Made by a program: the position numbers and the translations under genes
Notes under the pieces: model-generated
What the model was told of the DNA's origin: nothing
Databases searched by the model: none
The model's input: the letters and a program-made list of their open reading frames with translations, nothing else
Shown here: positions 17,859-25,263 of the stretch, piece by piece
Numbering within the stretch: the stretch's first letter is position 1
Layout of the letters: the number at the start of each line of letters is the position of its first letter
Source: Bacillota bacterium
GTDB taxonomy: Bacteria; Bacillota; Clostridia; Oscillospirales; Acutalibacteraceae
Reading direction: 5' to 3'
Assembly: GCA_023397245.1 (NCBI GenBank)
Contig: JAEWUH010000164.1
Coordinates: 1-37,923 of the forward strand
Length of the DNA stretch: 37,923 nt

Positions 17859-17905
17859 AAAAAAGCATAGCCTATCTTGAACAATATCAAGATAGGCTAT
17901 GCTTT
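17859..17905 (-). terminator. Intrinsic terminator of the amidase gene
   Basis: Perfect 19-bp stem (17862-17880 with 17887-17905) and 6-nt loop; read leftward, the stem runs into six Ts. It lies about 100 bp past the amidase stop. Confidence 0.88.
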
Positions 17906-18002
17906 GGGGAATTAAGGGATTCACTTTGTCTAACGCGCTCTTTTGCGTTTTATGTTTTGTCTTTGCAGGTATTCTTTAGCGTCTGTGCTTCAATTCTTCA
18001 AA

Positions 18003-18782
18003 TTATGATAAACTGATTTCAGAAACATTTTCTGCTTTTCCTGCGTACAGTGCGACACAGTAAGCGAGGTTCTGCGCAATGCTTTCCGTGTCATTTTCGA
18101 TCCAGCTTTCATCCGCGGCATTGTCATGGTATGCCGTCTCAATCAGGCAGTGAGGCATCGGCGGCATATACATTTCCCATAGAACATCCTTTGTGCCAAA
18201 GTCTATCGCGGATTTATCCGGATAAATAAAATGATCCGCGAGCGTAAGGGCAAACCGACGGCTCGACGCACTGGTAGACGGATACAAAATCAAGGTTCCG
18301 TTTGTTTTTGGTCCGCCGTCCGAGGCATTGGAATGGATGGAAAGGTACAGATCACATTTTGCAGCGACCGCCTGCTTTACACGCGAGACGATGGTGTTCC
18401 GCTGGTTCTCCCGGCTGCCGCTCTGCGGCGCGGCAAGAACGTACTCGATGCCGTACTGCTGCAGATATTTCGGCATCGCTTCGGCAATCTGTCTCATATG
18501 ATATTCCTCACTGCCGGTGCCGTCGCTGTAAGGGTTCCATGTCTGGCAGGAAGGGCTCAGATACACTTTAAAAGAAGACGTCCCGGCGTCCATGCGGTCA
18601 ATGCGCAAGGCTGATTCGTTTTTGGGGTTTAGCCTGTCCGCATCCGCCCCGTTTTTACCCGAAACAGCGGTTGGACACAACGGCAAAAGCCGGGAATTGG
18701 CTGAAATATCTTTTAAACCCGCAAGGCACAGAAAGCCAATCAACAGAAAAATTGCTGGTTTTAACTTATTTATAAATTTCAT
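18003..18782 (-). CDS. Amidase_3 (CwlD-like) N-acetylmuramoyl-L-alanine amidase, atypical zinc motif
   Basis: 259-aa secreted or membrane-tethered protein; the N-terminal segment KPAIFLLIGFLCLAGL is a signal or anchor. The amidase_3 domain covers about residues 75-250. Visible family marks are GSEEYHM (zinc Glu region), LSIHSNAS (zinc His region) and CLIETAYHDN (catalytic Glu region). The first zinc motif, normally DPGHGG, reads LSPSCQ, so one His ligand is missing. I recall a clostridial subgroup with the same LSPS substitution. The start at 18782 has GAGGGT close upstream; a longer frame to 18908 would overlap the next gene. Cell-wall hydrolysis is likely but the metal site is unusual. Confidence 0.82.
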   Translation of the reverse strand: MKFINKLKPAIFLLIGFLCLAGLKDISANSRLLPLCPTAVSGKNGADADRLNPKNESALRIDRMDAGTSSFKVYLSPSCQTWNPYSDGTGSEEYHMRQIAEAMPKYLQQYGIEYVLAAPQSGSRENQRNTIVSRVKQAVAAKCDLYLSIHSNASDGGPKTNGTLILYPSTSASSRRFALTLADHFIYPDKSAIDFGTKDVLWEMYMPPMPHCLIETAYHDNAADESWIENDTESIAQNLAYCVALYAGKAENVSEISLS

Positions 18783-18858
18783 TTTTACCCTCGTTTCATG
18801 AACCGAATGATATAAATTCAGCGCCGCCAGCAGCCCGGCAGCGCCGAAAATATTCGTT

Positions 18859-19068
18859 TTAATGGAATGCAATATCTTTTTTGGGAACGCCAAACTGTTT
18901 TGACACAATATTTTTTATTTTCTCCGTATCCAGCATAGGGACCGCATTCAAGCCGTCTATAAAACGTTTCGTCGGGCGTTCGCACAGCCTCCCGCTGTCG
19001 TTGTATAAATCAACGCCGATCACACTGATTCCCTCTGAAGTTTTATTCGCAATTATAACCGCTTTCAT
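18859..19068 (-). CDS. 69-aa conserved-looking hypothetical protein
   Basis: Short protein (MKAVIIANKTSEGISVIGVD...) with a predicted beta-rich start and a Lys-rich C-terminus. The start at 19068 has GGAGTG 7-12 nt upstream and a near-perfect promoter (TTGACA, 17 nt, TATTAT) in front, so it is very likely expressed. It lies 76 bp upstream of the amidase start and probably shares its transcript. Function unknown. Confidence 0.7.
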   Translation of the reverse strand: MKAVIIANKTSEGISVIGVDLYNDSGRLCERPTKRFIDGLNAVPMLDTEKIKNIVSKQFGVPKKDIAFH

Positions 19069-19088
19069 AAAGCACACTCCTCAGTTTT

Positions 19089-19117
19089 ATAATAAATCCA
19101 TATATTATAAATGTCAA
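19089..19117 (-). promoter_or_regulatory. Promoter of the 69-aa gene and amidase
   Basis: On the minus strand TTGACA (19117-19112), 17-nt spacer, TATTAT (19094-19089), followed by the ribosome site of the 69-aa gene. Confidence 0.78.
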
Positions 19118-19282
19118 TATTTGTCAGAAGGTTCTGGCATTTTGCATGTCGTAAATTTGACTTAATCGAATATTTTACCGCTATTTTTCTTTATGAAATT
19201 TAATATTTGTTTAATATAAACATTTATGTGAACTCATCGATATGAATAATGACGGTTAAAATAGCCGGAAAGGAAGGATAAT

Positions 19283-19645
19283 ATGAGCGTCTCCGCCATC
19301 TCAAGCGTAAGCAGCTATGTGACCTCATCATCGGGATCAAGTAATCAATCAGACATAGCAAAATTAGAATCTCAGGAGCAGAAGCTCCAGAAGCAGCTTA
19401 CCGAACTGCAGTCCGAAGCAGCCGCTTCCAGTAAATCGGGTTCATCCGGCAGTTCGGAAAGCATTCAGGAGCAGGAACAGCTGATTCAGCAGCAGATCGA
19501 TGCGATTGAGCAGCAGATTCAGCAACTGCAGCAGCAGGACCGGCAAAAGGAAGAACAAGCCCAGGCGCAGCAGGCACAGGCCAATTACAGCGCAGCAGGA
19601 ACCGCCGTTCCCGGCAGCAAAAACTTGCTGGATATTCTGGCGTAA
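19283..19645 (+). CDS. FlxA-like coiled-coil protein
   Basis: 120-aa protein dominated by a Gln/Glu-rich coiled coil in two blocks (about residues 25-46 and 58-100: LESQEQKLQKQLTELQSE and QEQLIQQQIDAIEQQIQQLQ), separated by a Ser/Gly hinge. The Ser-rich N-terminus and C-terminal NLLDILA fit FlxA-like proteins of Firmicutes, whose role is poorly known. AAGGA lies 8 nt upstream of the ATG. It is monocistronic with its own terminator. No signal peptide. Confidence 0.75.
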   Translation: MSVSAISSVSSYVTSSSGSSNQSDIAKLESQEQKLQKQLTELQSEAAASSKSGSSGSSESIQEQEQLIQQQIDAIEQQIQQLQQQDRQKEEQAQAQQAQANYSAAGTAVPGSKNLLDILA

Positions 19646-19669
19646 CTAGTTAAGTACATTTTACAAATG

Positions 19670-19707
19670 AAGAGCAGCTATCGATAATACGGTGATAGCT
19701 GCTCTTT
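19670..19707 (+). terminator. Terminator of the FlxA-like gene
   Basis: AAGAGCAGCTATC (19670-19682) pairs perfectly with GATAGCTGCTCTT (19694-19706); a T-rich stretch follows. Confidence 0.8.
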
Positions 19708-19725
19708 ATCATTTCAATTTTTTAT

Positions 19726-19754
19726 TTGATTTTGAAAGTCTTCTATGCTATAAT
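19726..19754 (+). promoter_or_regulatory. tRNA-Leu promoter
   Basis: TTGATT (19726-19731), 17-nt spacer, TATAAT (19749-19754), 15 nt before the broken tRNA-Leu copy. It may also drive the intact tRNA-Leu downstream, which lacks an evident promoter of its own. Confidence 0.75.
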
Positions 19755-19768
19755 AGCATATGTTATTT

Positions 19769-19852
19769 GCTGGTGTGGCGGAATCGGCAGACACAAGGGA
19801 CTTAAAATCCGTTGGCCCCATCGTCGCTTGAGACCTTCAAACCCGTGTGGCT
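19769..19852 (+). pseudogene. Degenerate tRNA-Leu copy (5' half recognisable)
   Basis: The first 40 nt (GCTGGTGTGGCGGAATCGGC onward, through the TTAAAA anticodon loop) closely match the intact tRNA-Leu(UAA) at 19957. After the anticodon stem the match is lost: no variable stem, no paired T arm and no acceptor 3' strand or CCA. One anticodon-stem pair is also broken (TCCGT for TCCCT). It looks like a tRNA copy cut at the anticodon region by past integration or deletion. Confidence 0.75.
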
Positions 19853-19956
19853 ATTGAATTTTTTCAAGAGCAAAATCTGTTTTTTCTTTCGCATCCCTTA
19901 CTTGTATCCCTTAATCTTCCGAAGTCGCAAATTCGGAATTTCAAAATTAAAGATTT

Positions 19957-20043
19957 GCCGCTGTGGTGGAATTGGCAGACACAAGGGACTTAAAATCCCT
20001 CGGTAGCAATATCGTACCAGTTCAAGTCTGGTCAGCGGCACCA
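19957..20043 (+). tRNA. tRNA-Leu (UAA)
   Basis: Complete 87-nt tRNA: acceptor GCCGCTG/CAGCGGC, anticodon stem AGGGA/TCCCT with TAA at 19991-19993, long variable arm, T loop TTCAAGT, discriminator A and encoded CCA (20041-20043). A tyrosine integrase remnant converges on its 3' end, so this is the likely attachment site of the element to the right. Confidence 0.95.
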
Positions 20044-20049
20044 GTGTAG

Positions 20050-20093
20050 AATCTCTCCAAACCCAGTATTTATGCGGGTTTGGGGATTTTTTT
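20050..20093 (+). terminator. tRNA-Leu terminator
   Basis: CCAAACCC (20057-20064) pairs with GGGTTTGG (20076-20083), followed by a run of seven Ts. The integrase stop codon lies inside this hairpin on the other strand. Confidence 0.85.
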
Positions 20094-21313
20094 CGTTTTT
20101 TTGGGCTCCGCTGGATTTACGGAATCCGTGGAATTTACCGTCTTTTTCTGTAAGGGATGTGTAAGGGATGGAGCTCCAGGAAAAACATTCAGAATTGCGT
20201 TGGCGGAGGAAATCTTTGAATCGAAACTCAAGTGCGTGTAGATATTGGCGGTTGTGCTGATGTTGCTGTGCCCCAACCACTCTTGAATTTTCTTGAGGCT
20301 TACCCCATGAGCATAAAGAAGACTCGCACAGCTGTGGCGAAGATCATGAAAACGAATCCTGCGCATATGGTTTTTCTCCAAAACTCGGGGAAAATGATCT
20401 GTAAGATATGCCGGTTTAATCCGTTCTCCATAAATGTACTCAAGATATTTTTTACAGTAGGAGCTGCCGCATAATTTTTGGTTCGTTACCTGTTTCTGTT
20501 TTAGTTCTTTCAGTACCTTTCAAAAGGAGCCACAAGCGGCAATGTCCTGCAACTGGATTTTGTTTTGGTACGGTCGCGTGCAACTGTCAGAAATTTACCG
20601 TCGATGCTGACTTCTGTAACGGTATGCCGAATTGAAAAGGTTTTCTGGATAAAATCAATGGAATCCCATTTCAGCCCAACAATCTCGCTTCTTCGCAGTC
20701 CATAGAACGCACCCAGAAGAACCGCCAGTTCAATCGGTGTCCCTTTTACAATCTGAAACAGCTTTTCCAATTCTTCTTCATTGTAGATGTTTCCCTCGAA
20801 CGGCTGTTTCTTAGGACGCTGCACCCGATCAGCCGGATTGGATGGAATCATCCCCGTCACAAACGCATACTGCAAAGCTTTTCGAATGTTAGCGTGATAG
20901 TGGATAACCGTGTTCGCGGAAACTCCTTTGTCGTTCAGTTCATACTGATAGAAATCCTGAATATGTTTCGGCTTTACGTCCCGGAGCAGAAGTTTTTTCT
21001 CCTTGAAATACGGAACAATGTGATTTTTAACGATGTAGAAATACGAACCATAAGTTGTAATTTCGATGCTGTTCTTCATCATGTCAAGCCAACTCAACAA
21101 ATAGTCTGAAAACAGCACGTTTTTGTTATCGTTTGCGGGCTCTTGCTCAAATTTTTTACGCTCCGCCTGCAGCATATCTTCCGCCCGTTTTTTGTTGCCC
21201 CTGACCGGAAGTCCTGTACTGAAGGATTTTGTTCGGTATTTTCCCTTGGCGTCCTTGTAATTCAAAATGATCTGATAGATGCCGTTCTTATCGCGCAGAT
21301 GCCCTGTAACCAT
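20070..21313 (-). pseudogene. int: Tyrosine integrase broken by a one-base frameshift
   Basis: Tn916-type tyrosine recombinase. The N-terminal part (AP2-like and SAM-like core-binding domains, then GLRRSEIVGL with the first catalytic Arg) is read from 21313 to a premature stop at 20510. Around 20520 the frame shifts: APFER runs into a stop, whereas one extra base would continue VLKELKQKQ. The second frame then holds HDLRHS, LGHSN and the nucleophile in TANIYTHL. All catalytic residues survive, so the break is recent or a sequencing error. The 3' end abuts tRNA-Leu, as expected for an integrase at its attachment site. Confidence 0.9.
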
Positions 21314-21391
21314 TAAACTGAATACCTCCTTTTTCGCAGCCAGAGGCACCTGCCATTGACAGCTTTATTATAGCAGATACCTAATTATAAT

Positions 21392-21649
21392 TCAACGCTT
21401 TACCACGTTAAAATGCTCTTTTTCCGTAAAATATCCCTCGACCTTCAAGTACTTCAGCACATGGATTTTGGGGATTTTATAGATTCGCCCGATTTTGAAA
21501 TGTTCAATTTTGTTTTCCTGCAAAAGACGGCAGGCGGTTTTTGTGCTGATCCCTCCGAGCATTTCACAGAGCTGCTTCACGTTGACCACATCGGGATACC
21601 CGCGGAACATCAAAGAATAAGTACCATTTCGTGATAGCTTTTCATCCAT
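21392..21649 (-). CDS. xis: Excisionase-like helix-turn-helix protein
   Basis: 85-aa DNA-binding protein. DVVNVKQLCEMLGGISTKTACRLLQENKIEHFKIGRIYKIPK is the MerR-like winged HTH of excisionase and excisionase-like proteins. The ATG at 21649 lies 7 nt behind AAGGAG, which overlaps the end of the MazF remnant. It lies about 80 bp upstream of int, the usual xis-int order of conjugative transposons. With int broken, any excision role is probably lost unless another integrase acts. Confidence 0.85.
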   Translation of the reverse strand: MDEKLSRNGTYSLMFRGYPDVVNVKQLCEMLGGISTKTACRLLQENKIEHFKIGRIYKIPKIHVLKYLKVEGYFTEKEHFNVVKR

Positions 21650-21660
21650 GAAATACTCCT

Positions 21661-21822
21661 TCACAGACCGAAACTGATTGTCAGGGCCTGATTGATTCTT
21701 TCCATGTTTTCTTCGTCCAGAGTACCGATGTATTCCCGAATCCGCCTTCGGTCGATCGTTCTGACCTGCTCCAAAAGGACCAGGGAATCCCGTTCCAGAC
21801 CGTGTACCACGTGAAGGAGAAT
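21661..21822 (-). pseudogene. MazF/PemK toxin C-terminal remnant
   Basis: Translation from about 21801 gives GLERDSLVLLEQVRTIDRRR and continues to a TGA at 21661, the conserved C-terminus of MazF/PemK endoribonucleases. The N-terminal half, including the RNA-binding and catalytic region, is missing. The fragment sits out of frame behind another broken gene, so it cannot give an active toxin. No antitoxin gene is seen. Confidence 0.75.
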
Positions 21823-22381
21823 ATGGGTCGATACTCGCTTTCACCGGTTCCAAGAGAATAGGAAGATACGCTGACATTAACTTCGGTATCGTCAGAGCCA
21901 TCCATAAAATCAAGATAATCATCGTTTTCTTCCAGAGTGTCGCGGTCACAGATTCCGGCATATAAAAAGAAGTTTCGCCGGAGTCGGTATGAACTTCCAC
22001 CACGGAATAGACTAAGCTGCGGTGATCAAGACCCAGCCTCTCCATGTCGGCCCTGACCTTGGCTCCCGTGATTTCCTCGTAGGCTTCACCGGCTTCGGGA
22101 AATTGGGCAAGAGAAATTGGCTCGGTGATTTGCATATCCTCATAAGTCTGCACAAAACCGTATTTGAGCTTGTTGAAATTGACGTCCCCATTTTTGAAAT
22201 CCTTTTGGAATTTACTCCATGCATTTTCACTGCTGCCGTCGTACTCCATGTCCCCGGCCTTGATCTTCACGGCAAGCATGGCGTAAAGCATGTTTTCATC
22301 CGTTGTGACACCTAAAATACGCATACTGCTGTGTTCCGCCCACGCATCGCAGGCTGACAAAATATAGATGTTTGCTGCCAT
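21823..22381 (-). pseudogene. Frameshifted element gene of unknown function
   Basis: From ATG 22381 (AGGAG 8-9 nt upstream) about 150 residues read as a coherent soluble protein (MAANIYILSACDAWAEHSSM...). Near 21935 the sensible frame changes: ATL continues as EENDDYLDFMDGSDDTEVNV only in the +1 register, the open frame giving low-quality sequence instead. After about 40 more codons it merges into the MazF fragment. I recall similar proteins from clostridial integrative elements, without a known function. The apparent 331-residue open frame across this stretch is a chance join of three broken genes. Confidence 0.7.
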
Positions 22382-22936
22382 AATCACATCTCCTTATAAA
22401 GATTTCCCATTCTTTCAAAACGGGTATGTAAGGCGCTGTGGAAAGGCGGCAAGCCGATTCCGAATCTAAGGAAAAGCATCGCTGCTTTCGGAAGCACGTC
22501 CTGCCGTCCTCCCAGCGCTCACTTTACAATCTGTTTTCTGCATCGTATTTGTCCCCGGCACCCCCGATGCGGGAAATCATCAAACTGCCGGTGGCTTACC
22601 GGCACACGGGTTTTAAACCCCTCCGAGGTTCTCTCCGAGCTGCCCCCATTGCGATGTCTGTGGCTGGACAGGAGTATCATAATCACCTTTGCCAGTCTTG
22701 GCCTTATCGGAAGCCGTCCGATAGTTACAGCCGGGAGTTGCCGCTCCTCGCAAAACAGATAGAAGCTGTTTTGCAGATCATGGCGCAGCCGCTGATGTGG
22801 CTTGTCCGTTCCTCACGGACGGCAAAGGCAACGTGTTTGATGAATGCGTATTCTGTTTTCAAGGTCCCGGTGAAAGGATTTATAAAAAGTCCTTTCACCT
22901 AACGTCCTTTTTGAGGGGGTTCTGCACGGTATAAAT
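22382..22936. other. 555-bp gene-free stretch of the element
   Basis: No convincing gene on either strand. It is GC-richer than its surroundings and rich in small inverted repeats, including a perfect 10-bp hairpin GGTGAAAGGA/TCCTTTCACC (22869-22878 with 22890-22899). It could be an element control or transfer-origin region or decayed coding DNA; I cannot decide between these. Confidence 0.5.
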
Positions 22937-23416
22937 TCAAAAGTTTTTTAAATATTTCTCGATTTTCTTTTTTGCCAGTGCCAGGCTGTCCTGAATGGTC
23001 CGGTAATGAAGCCCTTCCAGCTTGGCAATTTTGCGGCTGCTCAGCCCGTGATAGATGCATAGCCGGATACGCCGCGCCTGCTTTTTTGTAAGATGTGTTT
23101 GAATAATGTATTCTAAAATTTCGTCCTCATGTCGTCCGATGTATTCGTCTTCAAGGGAAGCGGTTGAAACTTCGTCTGTTTCCTCCAAGCCGTGAATGGA
23201 TATGTTTTTATTGGTCTGCGCGTTCTCCAAACGGTCTTGCTCCCGATAGATGGAGTCCGATAAGGCTTTCAGTTCCATAAAATTTCGTTCTGTTTTTCCG
23301 GGGTTTTCCGCGAGTTAATCTTCCAATGAAATTTTCACAGTCCGATCCGCAAAACGGTAAACGATTCCGTCGCTGAATTTGTTGAGCGCATAGTCGCTGC
23401 CCTGATGATTTTTCAA
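22937..23416 (-). pseudogene. Sigma-70-like regulator with an in-frame stop codon
   Basis: The frame runs from a TTG at 23416 (GGAGG 8 nt upstream) through KNHQGSDYALNKFSDGIVYR to ED, meets TAA at 23315-23317, then continues in the same frame as LAENPGKTERNFMELKALSD and on to the end. In homologues I remember, the stop position is occupied by Tyr, so a single TAT/TAC-to-TAA change is likely. The C-terminal part ends with a region-4-type HTH (LSSRKIAKLEGLHYRTIQDS). It is an element-borne regulator, now split. Restart at the ATG 23278 could still give a 113-aa HTH protein. Confidence 0.8.
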
Positions 23417-23427
23417 GGTTCTTTCCT

Positions 23428-23460
23428 CCAATCTGTTTTGAAAAGTCAAAAACAGATTGG
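23428..23460 (-). promoter_or_regulatory. Hairpin over the ribosome site of the sigma-like gene
   Basis: CCAATCTGTTTT (23428-23439) pairs with AAAACAGATTGG (23449-23460). On the minus strand the end of this stem overlaps the GGAGGA ribosome site (23424-23429), so it could limit translation. It lies downstream of two terminators on the same strand, an arrangement that suggests attenuation. Confidence 0.5.
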
Positions 23461-23511
23461 AAAGGCGGTGAGCGACAGCGAGGGGAACTCGTCCCGAATT
23501 TATGTAACAAG

Positions 23512-23543
23512 AAAAAATACAGCCCGAAAAAAACAGGCTGTAT
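23512..23543 (-). terminator. Leader terminator upstream of the sigma-like gene
   Basis: On the minus strand ATACAGCC pairs with GGCTGTAT (arms 23536-23543 and 23517-23524), followed by a T run. Confidence 0.75.
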
Positions 23544-23558
23544 TCTCGAATGAAATAT

Positions 23559-23604
23559 AAAAAAGGCCGCATTTTGCCTGTCAAAGCAAAATACGGCCTT
23601 TTTT
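23559..23604. terminator. Bidirectional terminator
   Basis: A nearly perfect stem (23559-23577 with 23586-23604, one mismatch) is flanked by As on the left and Ts on the right, so it has a T run in both directions. Confidence 0.8.
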
Positions 23605-24066
23605 CGATTTATGAATCGGCTTCTTGAGGATATGTAAGCACAGTGGACGTCGTGTTAATGGAACCTCTTGATGAGGAAACAGACATACGATGCCATAAAG
23701 ATACCTCTCTCGCCAGAGGCAGAAAAAAGCCTTATCGACAGCCTTTTATAAAAGACTACGAACATAACAAAGGTCCGCTCCTATGGAAAAGGGGCGGGCC
23801 CTATATCTTTTTTGCAGCCAGACTGTCATTGCACTTTAAAAGCACGTTAGACCCTGCGGCTTTGCGTCCCCGCCTTTCGACGGGTTTGCCCCTGCTTTCT
23901 ATTATGTTTTCATCGCTTTTGCTGTCAAATTTCATGATATTCCTATTGCTATGGGGAGCCACCTCTAAGTCTTTACGTCGACCTGTATGGAAAACATACG
24001 TGAACAGGTCGTTTTTGCTGTCACACACGTCAAACATGATCTATATCATTTGTGTTTTATTTATTA
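23605..24066. other. Gene-poor stretch between the element and the exporter operon
   Basis: I find no gene I trust. A GC-rich hairpin GGTCCGCTCC/GGGGCGGGCC at 23773-23801 with a following T run (23811-23816) looks like a rightward terminator. A 78-codon leftward frame (23801-24037) resembles small hypothetical proteins seen in clostridia but overlaps this hairpin; I do not call it. Confidence 0.5.
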
Positions 24067-25224
24067 TCAAGAAGTCGGCAAGCCCTTTACAATCCATTTG
24101 TAAGATTCGATATTCCAAAACAAAGTTGCAGACGCTGTTTCAGAATTTAACTCTTCCGTCAGATAATCGTTTTCCATTTTATCAAATTCCATTTTTGAAA
24201 GATAACCTAAATCATATTTCTCCTTTGCCTGATCAAATTTCAGTTTTGCATTGGCCAGCTTATTCTGTTCTGTCGCCAGAACGGCCTGCTGTTTGGTGAT
24301 GGTACTGTATTGACTTTCCAAAGAAGCGCCGACATTTTCCGTTTCCAGTTGCGCCTCGTTGCTTTTGATCTGCCGCTTATCCCGGTTCGTTGTTGTATCG
24401 TCGCCAAGAATGGAGCGTTCCTTCAGGCTGATCTTGACCTTATAGCTGGCTGCCTGTGCCGTAGCTATGTCATTGGTTAAATTTATTTTTCCCACATAAG
24501 CCGTGTCAGGCACCGGCAGGTCTCCGAATGTAATCTGGTCGTTGTAAGAATGCCCCAAAAGCTGATTCATCTGGTAGCCTATTGATTTGGACTGGTTTTG
24601 CAGATCCGTAATATTATTATCCAGCGTGCTGATTGCCGTTTTTGAATCCGTCACAGCCGTTGAAGTAACAAGTTTCAATTCATATTGCGTCTGCGCGGCG
24701 TTCAATGAATCTTCTAGAAGCGCCCTAGTATTTTTCAACTGACCGATATTATACTGCAGCTGATAGTAAACCGAAAACATGCTTTGCGCGGACTTTACCA
24801 ATTGATTATTTGACAGGGCGACCTGAAGTTCCGTCAGTTCATAATCATCGTCGTTCGCTTCTTCCTGTGAATTCAGCATTTCCGACAACGATGAAATTGT
24901 TACTTCGGTTCCTTGCGCAACTGTTTTCAGGTCGGAAGACGTCTGCGGATTATTAATAATTGCGGTCAAACTTGCTGATGTCTGTGATAAGGTATCGGAA
25001 ATTTTATCATACTTCTTTTTGAGTTCACTCTCGTCATCCAGCATACCAACAGTGAGTCCGTTGCTCTGCGCGTGCAGATTATTGTTCAATACCAGCTGCT
25101 CCACTTGCGAATATGAAACAGTGTATGCGGTGGAAGCGCTTTGTTCTTCCGCATAGGCAGGTACCGTGGAAGCGGCGATAAGAGCAGCCAAAAAAAATGC
25201 GGTTACTTGTTTTGCCTTTTTCAT
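24067..25224 (-). CDS. TolC-like exported coiled-coil protein of a tripartite exporter
   Basis: 385-aa secreted protein with a clear signal peptide (cleavage after AYA, residue 25). The rest is long helices with a repeat-like internal organisation (SQVEQLVLNNNLHAQ near the N-terminus, QYELKLVTSTAVTDSKTAISTLDNNI in the middle, KLKFDQAKEKYDLGYLSKMEF near the C-terminus), as in TolC-family outer-membrane efflux proteins. In a Gram-positive cell it cannot be an outer-membrane pore; it may bridge the cell wall or act as an extended adaptor. It is the last gene of the exporter operon, 39 bp after the HlyD-like gene. Confidence 0.82.
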   Translation of the reverse strand: MKKAKQVTAFFLAALIAASTVPAYAEEQSASTAYTVSYSQVEQLVLNNNLHAQSNGLTVGMLDDESELKKKYDKISDTLSQTSASLTAIINNPQTSSDLKTVAQGTEVTISSLSEMLNSQEEANDDDYELTELQVALSNNQLVKSAQSMFSVYYQLQYNIGQLKNTRALLEDSLNAAQTQYELKLVTSTAVTDSKTAISTLDNNITDLQNQSKSIGYQMNQLLGHSYNDQITFGDLPVPDTAYVGKINLTNDIATAQAASYKVKISLKERSILGDDTTTNRDKRQIKSNEAQLETENVGASLESQYSTITKQQAVLATEQNKLANAKLKFDQAKEKYDLGYLSKMEFDKMENDYLTEELNSETASATLFWNIESYKWIVKGLPTS

Positions 25225-25263
25225 GATTGGACCTCCTCGTATTTCTCGGTTTGTGTCCGGCTT

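Noticed and set aside
17721..17924. 67-codon leftward open frame
   Set aside because: It spans the amidase terminator stem and has no ribosome site.
19769..19852. Functional second tRNA-Leu
   Set aside because: It has no paired T arm or 3' acceptor and a broken anticodon-stem pair.
21392..22387. Single 331-codon gene
   Set aside because: It is a chance open frame across three units: a frameshifted gene, a MazF remnant and the intact excisionase-like gene.
22438..22902. 154-codon rightward open frame
   Set aside because: No recognisable family, no ribosome site, and it runs through hairpins in a decayed region.
23801..24037. 78-codon leftward open frame
   Set aside because: It resembles small hypothetical proteins from clostridia, but it has no clear ribosome site and overlaps a terminator-like hairpin; support is too weak.
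23643..24299. 218-codon rightward open frame
   Set aside because: It overlaps the 3' end of the TolC-like gene on the other strand, has low-quality composition and no ribosome site.
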